Shown here piece by piece: positions 1 to 7,737 of a stretch of 64,000 nt of DNA. The stretch covers positions 1-64,000 of the forward strand of contig JAVBPY010000015.1 in assembly GCA_031549345.1 (NCBI GenBank), in the 5' to 3' direction. The stretch is from CASFRF01 sp031549345. GTDB lineage: Bacteria > Verrucomicrobiota > Lentisphaeria > Victivallales > Victivallaceae. The position numbers and the translations under genes were made by a program. The notes under the pieces are model-generated. The model was not told the DNA's origin. It made no database searches and was given only the letters and a program-made list of their open reading frames with translations. The first letter of the stretch is position 1. Every line of letters begins with the position of its first letter.

Positions 1-1
1 C

Positions 2-463
2 CCCGTCAGCATGACCGCCTTCGGCGAAACGTCCGACCGCGCCGCCTTCTTCACCGGCAAACCCGCCGTCGGCGACCTCGGCTACGCCTTCCTGTTCCGC
101 AACTACCGCTCCGACCTCGCCAAATGGCAAACCCAAGACCCCCTGGGCTACCCCGACGGATGGAACTATTTCGCGTATGTGAATAATCAGACAGCGAATG
201 CTGTAGACTTTGGCGGCGCAATTACAGTACTATATCAGGATATTAATGGCAATAATGGGGCTGTTTCGTCTGGAGGCGGCCTTAATATCGGCTATTGCGA
301 AGGTGGTGGTTTTTTCGGATATTATATCGGAAGCGCAGTGTTTCAATCAGAACCTGTTATTACAGTGTGTGTTGGAATATTTATGGACCCATACCTTTTT
401 TATGACGATGATATTGGCGTAGGAATAGTTGTTTCATACAGACCACCTTTTATTTGCACTTGA
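2..463 (+). CDS. Rhs-family protein, C-terminal end (5' truncated by window)
   Basis: The reading frame is already open at the window edge, so this is the end of a larger gene. About residues 20-69 (counting from the first visible Met at base 11) match the RHS repeat-associated core: a GDLGYAFLFRNYRSDLAKW stretch followed by TQDPLGYPDGWNYFAYVNN. In known Rhs proteins this core seals a beta-cocoon and is followed by a variable toxin domain. Here about 80 residues follow (70-150), rich in Gly, Tyr and Val, with GGG runs and an acidic YDDD motif, and I do not recognise them. Base composition falls sharply at the core/tail junction (about base 190), as expected for a swapped tail. Being Rhs is well supported; a toxin role is inference. 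Confidence 0.8.
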   Translation, partial: PVSMTAFGETSDRAAFFTGKPAVGDLGYAFLFRNYRSDLAKWQTQDPLGYPDGWNYFAYVNNQTANAVDFGGAITVLYQDINGNNGAVSSGGGLNIGYCEGGGFFGYYIGSAVFQSEPVITVCVGIFMDPYLFYDDDIGVGIVVSYRPPFICT

Positions 464-568
464 AAGAATGCGAATTTCGATTCAATTATAGAAAGCATGA
501 TATCTACCAACTGCTATTAAAATCGCTTAGGAGAAGCCCTCTTAAGTTGTCATGAACCAAAAAGTATT

Positions 569-1021
569 ATGCATACCGATACTGAGGATGAAATTCAAAA
601 GAAGAGATGGAAACTTCGACTTTTATATTTTTTTATGATTTCATTTGCGCTGTTTGTTATTCTTATCAGTGTTTTTGTGTTTGCTGTTGATTACTCTCGA
701 CACCGGCTTCGCATCGGAAGATATACATGGACGATGAATAAGAATAAAACATCAACGTTGACTGGCCCTAGTGGGTGTACAATCGGTCCTGGCGATATTC
801 AGTTAATCCGAATAAACTCTTACTTAGCCGTCCGTCTGCGATCAGAAAACAAGCCTCTGTGGTGGCTTATCGACCCTGACAAAAACCAGAGTCGATGCGT
901 GGAGAGGCGTGAGATTGACACCCTAATGCATCTTAATCCGCGTCTAGACTGTACAGACCTTGGAGGTTTTTGGACATATAGGTTGATTCCAGAAAAGAAG
1001 GCCGAACTGCAAAAGAAATAA
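569..1021 (+). CDS. small single-pass membrane protein, candidate Rhs immunity protein
   Basis: A 150-residue protein with a charged N-terminus (KKRWKLR), one strong membrane helix at about residues 18-40, and a polar C-terminal domain of about 105 residues with a GPSGC segment. No family is recognised. It starts 105 bases after the Rhs gene on the same strand and shares its AT-rich composition. That is the usual position of an immunity gene for a polymorphic toxin. No clear Shine-Dalgarno is visible at this start, so the exact N-terminus is uncertain. The immunity role rests only on position. Confidence 0.55.
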   Translation: MHTDTEDEIQKKRWKLRLLYFFMISFALFVILISVFVFAVDYSRHRLRIGRYTWTMNKNKTSTLTGPSGCTIGPGDIQLIRINSYLAVRLRSENKPLWWLIDPDKNQSRCVERREIDTLMHLNPRLDCTDLGGFWTYRLIPEKKAELQKK

Positions 1022-1051
1022 GTTAAGGCTCGTGAGACTTTAAGCTTGTAA

Positions 1052-1198
1052 AAATTACGTGGAATACTCTGCTCGGAAGTCGTTTACCGGTACAACGATC
1101 GGAACCAGATCGCGCGGCAGATCGTGAACAACGTCCCTGTGGAGTTTTCGTACACGGCAGAAGGGCGACTGGCCGGAAAGGCGCTCGGTCAATTGTGA
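1052..1198 (+). pseudogene. YD-repeat (Rhs) gene fragment
   Basis: One frame is open between a stop at 1049-1051 and a stop at 1196-1198. It encodes a short peptide containing VVYRYNDRNQIARQIV and, 12 residues later, FSYTAEGRLAGKAL. The Y-x-Y-(N/D)-x-x-(N/G)-(Q/R)-(I/L) pattern is the tyrosine-aspartate repeat of Rhs/YD proteins. There is no start codon and only about 1.5 repeats are present, so it is a relic of a second Rhs gene or of a recombined 3' cassette. Composition returns to GC-rich here, unlike the preceding kilobase. Confidence 0.7.
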
Positions 1199-1244
1199 AA
1201 AAGCCCGATGCGAGAAGAAAAAACGCACAGTATGAGCGTAACCC

Positions 1245-1278
1245 AAAAGCGTCAGGTGTTTTTTCGCCTGACGCTTTT
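1245..1278. terminator. intrinsic terminator between the Rhs remnant and guaB
   Basis: Perfect inverted repeat AAAAGCGTCAGG / CCTGACGCTTTT with a 10-base loop. It lies 17 bases past the guaB stop codon and has A/T-rich flanks on both sides, so it can work in both directions. Confidence 0.8.
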
Positions 1279-1294
1279 GATTGCCCGACGCGTA

Positions 1295-2791
1295 TCAACG
1301 ACCGGAGTAGTTGGGCGCATCCTTCAGCATTGTAACATCGTGGGGATGCGCTTCGCGCAGACCCGCCGCCGTAACCTTGATGATCTGCGCTTTATCCTGG
1401 AATTCGTGCACCGTTTTCGCCCCGCAATATCCGAAGGAGTAACGAAGGCCGCCGACGAACTGGAAAACCACTTTCGACACGGGGCCGCGGAAGGGGACCA
1501 GTCCCTCGATTCCCTGCGGAACCAGCTTGCCGTCGTCATCCACATCGCATTGGCCATAACGCTCACGGCTCCCTTTGGCGGTCTTCATCGCCTCAAGGCT
1601 CCCCATGCCGCGGTACATCACGTAGCTGCGTCCCTGATGCAAGGTTACTTCGCCCGGGCTTTCCGTCGTCCCGGCCAGCGCCGATCCCATCATCACGGAA
1701 GACGCGCCGACGGCGATCGCCTTGGCCACATCTCCGGATTGTTTGATTCCTCCGTCGGCGATCACCGGAACATCGCGCGGCACCGCGCGGGAAACATCGT
1801 ACACCGCCGTAACCTGCGGAACTCCCACGCCCGCCACAACGCGCGTCGTACAAATGGAGCCGGGGCCGATGCCAACTTTAATTCCATCCGCGCCGGCGTC
1901 GGCCAACGCCTTGGCCGCCTCCGCCGTCGCGATATTCCCGCCGACAATGTCGGTACGGTCGCCGTACGTCTTCTTGAACATGGCCACGGTTTCGATGACC
2001 CCTTTGGAGTGTCCGTGCGCCGTATCGACAACCAGAACGTCGACACCGGCATTGACAAGCGCTTCCGCCCGGGCTTCGTCGTAGGGACCGATGGCGGCGG
2101 CGACGCGGAGCTGGTGGCGTTGGTCACGGTTGTAATCGGGCTCTTCGTTATCGATAAGGGTACGCACGTCGGCAAAGCTGTAGAGGCCGGTGAGGCGGCC
2201 GCCACGGTCCACGACCGGGAGTTTGCCGACCTTTTTTTCCAACATGATTTTGTACGCATCGGGCATGGAGATGGAATCGGGGGCGAAAATGGGGGTCTTG
2301 GTCATGACATCGCCGATTTTGACCTGGTTGTCGGTCAAAAATTTAATGTCGCGGCTTGTTACAATGCCGAGGAGTTTGCCGTCGTGGTCCACAATGGGAA
2401 AGCCGGAAAAGGAGTAGTGGCGGAGTTTCTTTTCGTTCAACATCGATTCAACAGTCTGATCCGCATAAAAGACAACGGGATGTTTGATGATGCCGTTCAG
2501 GTAATATTTCACCTTCCGCACCTCTTCAACCTGTTTTTCAATGGAGAGATTCTTATGGATGACGCCGATTCCCCCCAAACGCGCCATGGCAATGGCCATG
2601 GCACTCTCCGTTACCGTATCCATGGCGGCGCTGGCAAAAGGGATATTGAGCCGGACGTGGCGCGAAAAATGGCAGGAGATGTCCGTGTCCGACGGCAAAA
2701 AGTCCGCGTATTGTGTGATAAGAGAGATATCGTCGAACGTGAGTCCTTCAAACGGGAAAGCGGCCATGAATGCGTCGATTGAGCGGATCAT
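1295..2791 (-). CDS. guaB: IMP dehydrogenase
   Basis: Oxidises IMP to XMP with NAD+, the committed step of GMP synthesis in the cytoplasm. The 498-residue length is normal. The N-terminal barrel half carries LTFDDISLI. Two CBS domains fill roughly residues 103-215. The catalytic loop GPGSICTTR places the nucleophile at Cys314, and the flap has the Arg411-Tyr412 dyad in KGSRERYGQ. The start is fixed by AAGGAG nine bases upstream. It is transcribed alone from the consensus promoter at 2835-2863 and ends at the hairpin at 1245-1278. Confidence 0.97.
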   Translation of the reverse strand: MIRSIDAFMAAFPFEGLTFDDISLITQYADFLPSDTDISCHFSRHVRLNIPFASAAMDTVTESAMAIAMARLGGIGVIHKNLSIEKQVEEVRKVKYYLNGIIKHPVVFYADQTVESMLNEKKLRHYSFSGFPIVDHDGKLLGIVTSRDIKFLTDNQVKIGDVMTKTPIFAPDSISMPDAYKIMLEKKVGKLPVVDRGGRLTGLYSFADVRTLIDNEEPDYNRDQRHQLRVAAAIGPYDEARAEALVNAGVDVLVVDTAHGHSKGVIETVAMFKKTYGDRTDIVGGNIATAEAAKALADAGADGIKVGIGPGSICTTRVVAGVGVPQVTAVYDVSRAVPRDVPVIADGGIKQSGDVAKAIAVGASSVMMGSALAGTTESPGEVTLHQGRSYVMYRGMGSLEAMKTAKGSRERYGQCDVDDDGKLVPQGIEGLVPFRGPVSKVVFQFVGGLRYSFGYCGAKTVHEFQDKAQIIKVTAAGLREAHPHDVTMLKDAPNYSGR

Positions 2792-2809
2792 GCGGAGGTA
2801 CTCCTTCAG

Positions 2810-2829
2810 GGTAAATAGGTTTATTTACC
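2810..2829 (-). promoter_or_regulatory. 5' leader hairpin of guaB mRNA
   Basis: Inverted repeat GGTAAATA / TATTTACC with a 4-base loop. It sits just after the predicted transcription start and directly before the Shine-Dalgarno region of guaB. It could stabilise the 5' end or modulate translation; the role is not known. Confidence 0.4.
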
Positions 2830-2834
2830 GATGT

Positions 2835-2876
2835 AATATACAGCCGGAAGGTGTTCTTGTCAATCCTTCCGGCTGT
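2835..2876 (-). promoter_or_regulatory. guaB promoter nested in a terminator-like hairpin
   Basis: On the minus strand TTGACA (2858-2863) and TATATT (2835-2840) are separated by exactly 17 bases, close to the sigma-70 consensus. The same bases form a 12-bp perfect inverted repeat, ACAGCCGGAAGG (2840-2851) with its complement (2865-2876). The -35 box lies in the 13-base loop, one arm fills the spacer, and the -10 box follows. The hairpin is 45-81 bases past the stop codon of the upstream URO-D-family gene, so it probably terminates that transcript. Confidence 0.75.
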
Positions 2877-2920
2877 CCAATCCATTGGAAAAATGGTTTT
2901 TTTTGCGCGGCAATCCCTTA

Positions 2921-3925
2921 CTAATTTTCCAAAACCGCGGAGGTCATCGCAAAATAGTTCTCCCAAGGGACATATTCCGGGATGCTGTTGCCGGAGCCAA
3001 GAGCGTACCCGCCGCGTCCGGCAGCGCGCCGGAGCATCGCCGCGGAGCGGGCGCGAATCTCTTCCGGCGAACGGCGGCAGAGGTAATCGAGATCGATTCC
3101 GCCCAGGACGGCGATTTTTCCGCACATCGCCTCGTATGCGTCCTCCACGGGCATGATCTTATCTTCGTAGGAGTGTTTGGCATCGTACTTGCATACGTCG
3201 ATGATATCCGGCAGGAGTGAAGCCAGATTGCCGCAGGAGTGGAGAATCGCCGGTTTTCCCGCGCGGTGAATGGCCGCGACCATTTTCGCATGCCACGGAA
3301 TGATGTATTTCCGCATCGCTTCCGGCGAGATCATCGGCTGGGAATTGAACCCCCAATCGTCGTTGACAATGCACGCGCCGGCCGCCGGATGGCTTGCGAC
3401 AAGTTCGTAATAACGCAGCAAGCGCGCGCCGATCGTGTCGGTCAGGAGCACAACGAACGCCGGATCGTCCGCAAGGGCGAAACAAAGGTTGTCGAAACCG
3501 AAAAGGGAAATGGTATTTTCCAGCAATCCTCCCGGTCCATGAAGAATCAACTTCATCCCCGGGGCCAGGAAACGCGCCGCGCGTTCCACAAGATCCATAT
3601 CAAGCTCATCCTCCGTCTTCCGCCACGCGTAACGGTCGAATCCGGCACGGTCGCTAAAAACGGGGGCTTCATTCAACGAAAAGCTCGCCTCGCGCGTCCG
3701 CGCGGGGCGGGCGAAAAGATTGGCCACGGGACAGAGGGTGGCGTAATCGTACCCCGCGTTGCGAAATCCGGCGATGGAGAGGAGCCAGGGATCGGCGATG
3801 TCTTCCCCTTTGGTAAGCTCCTTGTAAAGCGGAGCATTCAGGAAAAACTCGAACAAGGTATCCCGCCGGGGAACTTCCCGGGCAAGAATCCGCCGCACAT
3901 TGTCGAAATCCGGTTTCCGATTCAT
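2921..3925 (-). CDS. URO-D-family (uroporphyrinogen decarboxylase-like) protein
   Basis: A 334-residue protein with the TIM-barrel pattern of the URO-D superfamily. The LHSCGN motif (His229, Cys231) resembles the zinc-binding H-x-C of MtaA/CmuA-type methyltransferases rather than the Arg/Asp pocket of true HemE. VNDDWGFNSQPMISPE matches the substrate-proximal segment of the same proteins. It is therefore unlikely to be haem-pathway HemE; a methyl-transfer or decarboxylase-like role is possible. Such paralogs are often numerous in glycan-degrading Lentisphaerota and Bacteroidota and their substrates are unknown. The start has GAGGAG upstream. It stands alone, divergent from the nucleotidyltransferase operon. 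Confidence 0.8.
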   Translation of the reverse strand: MNRKPDFDNVRRILAREVPRRDTLFEFFLNAPLYKELTKGEDIADPWLLSIAGFRNAGYDYATLCPVANLFARPARTREASFSLNEAPVFSDRAGFDRYAWRKTEDELDMDLVERAARFLAPGMKLILHGPGGLLENTISLFGFDNLCFALADDPAFVVLLTDTIGARLLRYYELVASHPAAGACIVNDDWGFNSQPMISPEAMRKYIIPWHAKMVAAIHRAGKPAILHSCGNLASLLPDIIDVCKYDAKHSYEDKIMPVEDAYEAMCGKIAVLGGIDLDYLCRRSPEEIRARSAAMLRRAAGRGGYALGSGNSIPEYVPWENYFAMTSAVLEN

Positions 3926-4000
3926 TGCGTTCTCCTCTTTATGTATAGTGTCCCTCCGGTTAAGCTAGCACGGAAAAGCTGAAAAACAAACGCTTTTCCC

Positions 4001-4028
4001 TTGAAAATCCTTCCTTTTGTGATACAGT
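4001..4028 (+). promoter_or_regulatory. promoter of the sugar nucleotidyltransferase operon
   Basis: TTGAAA, 16 bases, TACAGT, ending 26 bases before the ATG at 4055. A GGGAG Shine-Dalgarno precedes that start. Confidence 0.5.
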
Positions 4029-4054
4029 CATGAGCAATACAAAAGGGAGACGCG

Positions 4055-4963
4055 ATGAAACCGACACTTCTGATCCTTGCCGCAGGAATGGGGAGCCGCT
4101 ACGGCGGTTTGAAACAACTCGACCCGGTGGGGCCCTCCGGCGAAACCATCATGGATTACTCCGTATACGACGCGTTGCGCGCCGGGTTCGGCAAAGTCGT
4201 TTTCGTCATCCGCCGCGATTTCGAGGACGAATTCAAACGCTCCATCGGCGGGCGATACGCCGGAAGCGTGGAGGTGGAATATGCGTTCCAGCGCGCCGAC
4301 GATCTCCCCGGCGACTTCCGCGTTCCCGAAGGGCGCGTCAAGCCGTGGGGAACCGGACAGGCGGTCTACGCGGCGCGCGACATCATCCGCGAACCCTTCG
4401 CCGCCATCAATGCGGACGATTTTTACGGTGCGGAAAACTTCCGCCAGCTCGCCGGATTTCTGCATGAAGCCCCCGCCGGACTCCCCGTGCGCGGCGCGCT
4501 CTGCGCCTTCCGGCTTGACCAGACGCTCAGCACATTCGGCACCGTATCGCGCGGAATATGCCGCGTGGACGCGGCAGGCAACCTCCAGTCCGTCCGGGAA
4601 CATACCCGAATCGCCCGTGAAGATGCCGCCATCGTCAACCACGACGATGAAGGCGCCGCCACGATTCTTGAGGCCGACACCCCGGTGTCGATGAACTCCT
4701 GGGCGTTTCCGGCATCGGTTTTCGGGGAGCTGGAACGTTGCTTCCTTGACTTCCTGGCCGCACACGGGATGGAGATGAAAAGTGAATTTTACATCCCGTT
4801 GGTGGCGGACACCCTCATCCGCGAAGGACGCGGCACGTTTAAAATGCTTACCACCCCCGACCGCTGGTACGGCGTTACCTACCGTGAGGACAAGCCGGAA
4901 ACCGTAGCGGGCATCGCCGCGTTGATCCGGCGCGGCATTTACCCGGAAAGACTTTTCGCATGA
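4055..4963 (+). CDS. sugar-1-phosphate nucleotidyltransferase
   Basis: A 302-residue NTP-transferase fold protein. The N-terminal signature LAAGMGSRYGGLKQLDPVG (residues 8-26) binds the nucleotide, and INADDFYG (about 119-126) supplies the metal-binding aspartate. It should transfer a nucleotidyl group to a sugar 1-phosphate. The next gene overlaps it by 4 bases (ATGA) and encodes a NahK-like kinase that would make the sugar 1-phosphate. The two probably act in series, as in the lacto-N-biose/hexosamine salvage pathways known from bifidobacteria. The exact base and sugar cannot be read from sequence. Confidence 0.85.
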   Translation: MKPTLLILAAGMGSRYGGLKQLDPVGPSGETIMDYSVYDALRAGFGKVVFVIRRDFEDEFKRSIGGRYAGSVEVEYAFQRADDLPGDFRVPEGRVKPWGTGQAVYAARDIIREPFAAINADDFYGAENFRQLAGFLHEAPAGLPVRGALCAFRLDQTLSTFGTVSRGICRVDAAGNLQSVREHTRIAREDAAIVNHDDEGAATILEADTPVSMNSWAFPASVFGELERCFLDFLAAHGMEMKSEFYIPLVADTLIREGRGTFKMLTTPDRWYGVTYREDKPETVAGIAALIRRGIYPERLFA

Positions 4964-6012
4964 TACCCAAGGATGTTTTTTCCGCATTCGGACTGAATAA
5001 AATCCGGCAGGCCGAACCTTTCGGCGGCGGGCACATCAACCAGACGTTCCGCGTGGAAGACGGTACGGGAGCGCGGTTTATTTTTCAGCGCTTGAATACC
5101 GCGATTTTCCGCGAACCGGAACATCTGATGGAGAACATCCTCCGGGTGACGACGCATTTGGCCGCCCGCGATGTGCCGACGCTTCACTTTTTGCGGACAA
5201 GCACCGGCGCGTCCGTGGCGCGTTGCGACGACGCTGTGTGGCGCGCCTACCGTTTCGTCGAAAACGCCCACACAAGTGATATTTTCACTTCGGAGGAGGA
5301 GGCTTTTCGCGCGGCGCAAGCCTTCGGAACATTCCAACGCGGTCTTGCCGACATGCCGGGCGAACGCCTTCACGAAACCATTTTGGACTTTCACAACACC
5401 CCGAAACGCCTGGACGCCCTGGAAATCGCCGCACAAGAAGACCGGGCGGGGCGCTTGCGCGACGTCGCCCGTGAACTCGACTTCATCCGCGAGCGTGCCG
5501 ATGAAGCGGGAACCCTCGTCCGCCTTTTGCGCGATGGAGCGATTCCGGAACGCGTCTGCCACAACGATACCAAATTGAACAATGTCCTCCTGAGTGACGC
5601 GGACGGTTCCGCGGTCTGCGTCATCGACCTCGACACTGTCATGCCCGGCTTAGCGCACTACGATTTCGGCGACATGGTGCGCACCGGATGCAGCCCGGCG
5701 GCGGAGGACGAGCGGAATCTTGGGCTGGTTGGTTTGCGCCCCGCATATTTCCGCGCGCTTTTGCAGGGATATCTTGCGGGAGCGGGGAATGTTTTCACAC
5801 GGCTCGAAAAAGAACTCTTCCCCCTTGCCGGGAAAATCATCACGCTGGAAACAGGCACCCGTTTCCTGGCCGATCATTTGAATGGAGATGTGTATTTCCG
5901 CATCCGCCGCCCCGGACACAACCTGGACCGCTGTCGGACGCAGCTCGCGCTGGTACGCTCCATCGAAAACAACGTCGGAACACTTCAACAAATCGCGGAG
6001 GAGTTATCGTGA
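4960..6012 (+). CDS. N-acetylhexosamine 1-kinase-like aminoglycoside phosphotransferase family kinase
   Basis: A 350-residue APH-fold kinase. The catalytic loop is CHNDTKLNNVL with Asp203, and the metal-binding IDLDTVMPG follows at 222-230. The N-terminal GGGHINQTFRV is the glycine-rich strand pair. The DTKLNNVL and IDLDTVMPG wording is that of NahK/LnpB rather than of antibiotic kinases. Expected reaction: ATP-dependent anomeric phosphorylation of a hexosamine or related sugar. It overlaps both neighbours by 4 bases, so its translation is coupled to them. Confidence 0.82.
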   Translation: MIPKDVFSAFGLNKIRQAEPFGGGHINQTFRVEDGTGARFIFQRLNTAIFREPEHLMENILRVTTHLAARDVPTLHFLRTSTGASVARCDDAVWRAYRFVENAHTSDIFTSEEEAFRAAQAFGTFQRGLADMPGERLHETILDFHNTPKRLDALEIAAQEDRAGRLRDVARELDFIRERADEAGTLVRLLRDGAIPERVCHNDTKLNNVLLSDADGSAVCVIDLDTVMPGLAHYDFGDMVRTGCSPAAEDERNLGLVGLRPAYFRALLQGYLAGAGNVFTRLEKELFPLAGKIITLETGTRFLADHLNGDVYFRIRRPGHNLDRCRTQLALVRSIENNVGTLQQIAEELS

Positions 6013-7190
6013 AAAAACTGCGCCTGGCCGTCGTCGGAACCGGAGGCCGCGGAAGCATCGCGGAACTGGCGCATCTGCCCGTTGAAGGAGCGGAGATCGT
6101 CGCGGGAGTAGACCTCGACGACGAACTCCTCACTCGATTTCGGAACACATGGCGTGAAAAATTCGGTGCGGATGTCCGCGGCTATCTTTCGCTTGAGGAG
6201 ATGCTGGAAAAAGAGATTCTGGACGGCGTATTCATCACCTCCCCGGACGATTGCCACGAGGAGCAGGCTCTGCAAGTCCTGCGCCGCGGCGTCGCCGTTT
6301 ACCTGGAAAAACCGATGGCGCTTTCCATCGATGGATGCGACAGAATTCTGGAAACAGCCCGCGACCACCGCGCCCGGCTGATGCTCGGGCATAACATGCG
6401 CTACATGCCCTTTGTGCTCAAAATGAAGGAGCTGATCGACACGGGAGAAATCGGCACGGTGAAGGCCGTATGGTGCCGTCATTTCATCGCCTACGGCGGC
6501 GACGCGTACTTCCGCGACTGGCACGCGGAGCGGGCGCGATGCAACAGCCTCCTCCTCCAAAAAGGGGCGCACGACATCGATGTGATTCATTTTCTCGCCG
6601 GGAGCCATTCAACCCACGTGCAGGGAATCGGCGGCCTTACCATGTACGGCGATTTGCCGCGGCGCACGGAGAATCTGCCGAAAAAATCCCTCGACGTCCG
6701 CTTTAAAACCGAAAACTGGCCGCCGGAAAAACAGAGCGGATTCAACCCGAAAATCGAGGTTGAAGACCTCAATATGATCCAAATGCGCTTGGCGAACGGC
6801 GTTATGGCAAGCTACGAGCAATGCCACTACACCCCCGACTCCTGCCGGAATTATACTGTTATCGGAACACGCGGGCGGATCGAAAATTACGGCGAGGCAG
6901 GGGGAAGCATCGAACTGTTCAACACTCGCCGCGCCTCTTTCCGCATGGAGGGAGATGTTTCATTCCCGGTTCCGGCCGGGGGACTTCACGGCGGCGCGGA
7001 CCCCTTGATCGTTCGTGATTTCCTGGCGATGCTCCGCGAGGGGAAAGCGCCGAATTCCACGCCGCAGGCGGCACGCCACAGCGTGGCGACCGGTTGCCTT
7101 GGTGCGGAATCGATCCGCAACGGCGGAGCTCTTCTCCCGATTCCGGCGCTTCCCCGGGAATTGGAAGAATATCCTTTTTATAAATCCTGA
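6009..7190 (+). CDS. Gfo/Idh/MocA-family NAD(P)-dependent oxidoreductase
   Basis: Starts at GTG 6009, overlapping the kinase stop by 4 bases, with GGAGGAG upstream. The 393-residue protein has the Rossmann motif VVGTGGRGS near residue 10, the EKPMAL signature near residue 104, and a C-terminal alpha/beta domain containing KGAHDIDVIHFLAG. Members oxidise or epimerise sugars, or cleave glycosidic bonds by transient oxidation. In this operon it probably processes the sugar handled by the kinase. The substrate is unknown. Confidence 0.85.
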   Translation: MKKLRLAVVGTGGRGSIAELAHLPVEGAEIVAGVDLDDELLTRFRNTWREKFGADVRGYLSLEEMLEKEILDGVFITSPDDCHEEQALQVLRRGVAVYLEKPMALSIDGCDRILETARDHRARLMLGHNMRYMPFVLKMKELIDTGEIGTVKAVWCRHFIAYGGDAYFRDWHAERARCNSLLLQKGAHDIDVIHFLAGSHSTHVQGIGGLTMYGDLPRRTENLPKKSLDVRFKTENWPPEKQSGFNPKIEVEDLNMIQMRLANGVMASYEQCHYTPDSCRNYTVIGTRGRIENYGEAGGSIELFNTRRASFRMEGDVSFPVPAGGLHGGADPLIVRDFLAMLREGKAPNSTPQAARHSVATGCLGAESIRNGGALLPIPALPRELEEYPFYKS

Positions 7191-7615
7191 CTGAGCCACG
7201 CCCTCAAGCCGAATCGTTGGAGCGCACGATAAAGAAGGAATCCGCGAAACAACGTCGTATACCGGCGCGGACGGAACCAGGCATAGCGGGCTCGGCAGAG
7301 CTTGCCGACGTTCTCGATCCAATAACGACGATTCCACTCGTCAAATCCGGCGCGGGAATGGTCGTTATGAAATTCCCCGGCGTAGTCGTGAATCAGCGCA
7401 ACGACTTCAAACTCAGAAAAAAGCGCCGTCTGGAGCTTACGCGACAGCCGGCTCTGCCATGCGGCCCCGATTCCATTGTACGCCATTTGCAATTCGGCAA
7501 GGGAGCAATTCCAGAAATTTCCGGGGCCATTCAAGCCGAGGCCCAAGGCCTCTTCCCGCAAACGCAACAGCGCCTCGGCGGAACGGAACGGAATCGCGGC
7601 AGATCGAAGCAACAT
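7178..7615 (-). CDS. protein of unknown function
   Basis: A 145-residue protein with no recognised family. The start at 7615 is chosen because GGAGG lies seven bases upstream; an upstream Met would lack this. Visible features are the segment ALIHDYAGEFHNDHSRAGFD with several His and Asp, then an Arg/Tyr/Trp-rich stretch (RRYWIENVGKLCRARYAWF). The protein is basic and soluble. The gene has its own candidate promoter and overlaps the oppositely oriented dehydrogenase gene by 13 bases at the 3' ends. Confidence 0.7.
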   Translation of the reverse strand: MLLRSAAIPFRSAEALLRLREEALGLGLNGPGNFWNCSLAELQMAYNGIGAAWQSRLSRKLQTALFSEFEVVALIHDYAGEFHNDHSRAGFDEWNRRYWIENVGKLCRARYAWFRPRRYTTLFRGFLLYRALQRFGLRAWLSQDL

Positions 7616-7631
7616 AAAAAATCCTCCACAG

Positions 7632-7660
7632 GTTAGATTGCCCGTGAAGGATTTTGTCAA
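7632..7660 (-). promoter_or_regulatory. promoter of the 145-aa unknown gene
   Basis: Minus strand TTGACA (7655-7660), 17 bases, TCTAAC (7632-7637), ending 16 bases before the start codon at 7615. The -35 box is perfect and the -10 box is weak. Confidence 0.5.
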
Positions 7661-7688
7661 CCGCGTTCGTTAAAGCAAAATGCAAGAA

Positions 7689-7727
7689 GGGAAAACTTTT
7701 CCTCAAAATTTTCTTGTGGTTTTTCCC
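7689..7727 (-). terminator. possible terminator after the KDPG/KDPGal aldolase gene
   Basis: Minus strand GGGAAAAAC and GTTTTCCC arms with a 22-base loop, about 11 bases past the aldolase stop and followed by a T-rich stretch. The stem is AT-rich and has one bulge. Confidence 0.4.
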
Positions 7728-7737
7728 AAGACGTTTC

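Noticed and set aside
1208..2782. Long open frame opposite guaB
   Set aside because: GC-rich codon use in guaB leaves the complementary frame open. The translation is Arg/His-rich without motifs, and guaB is unmistakable on the other strand.
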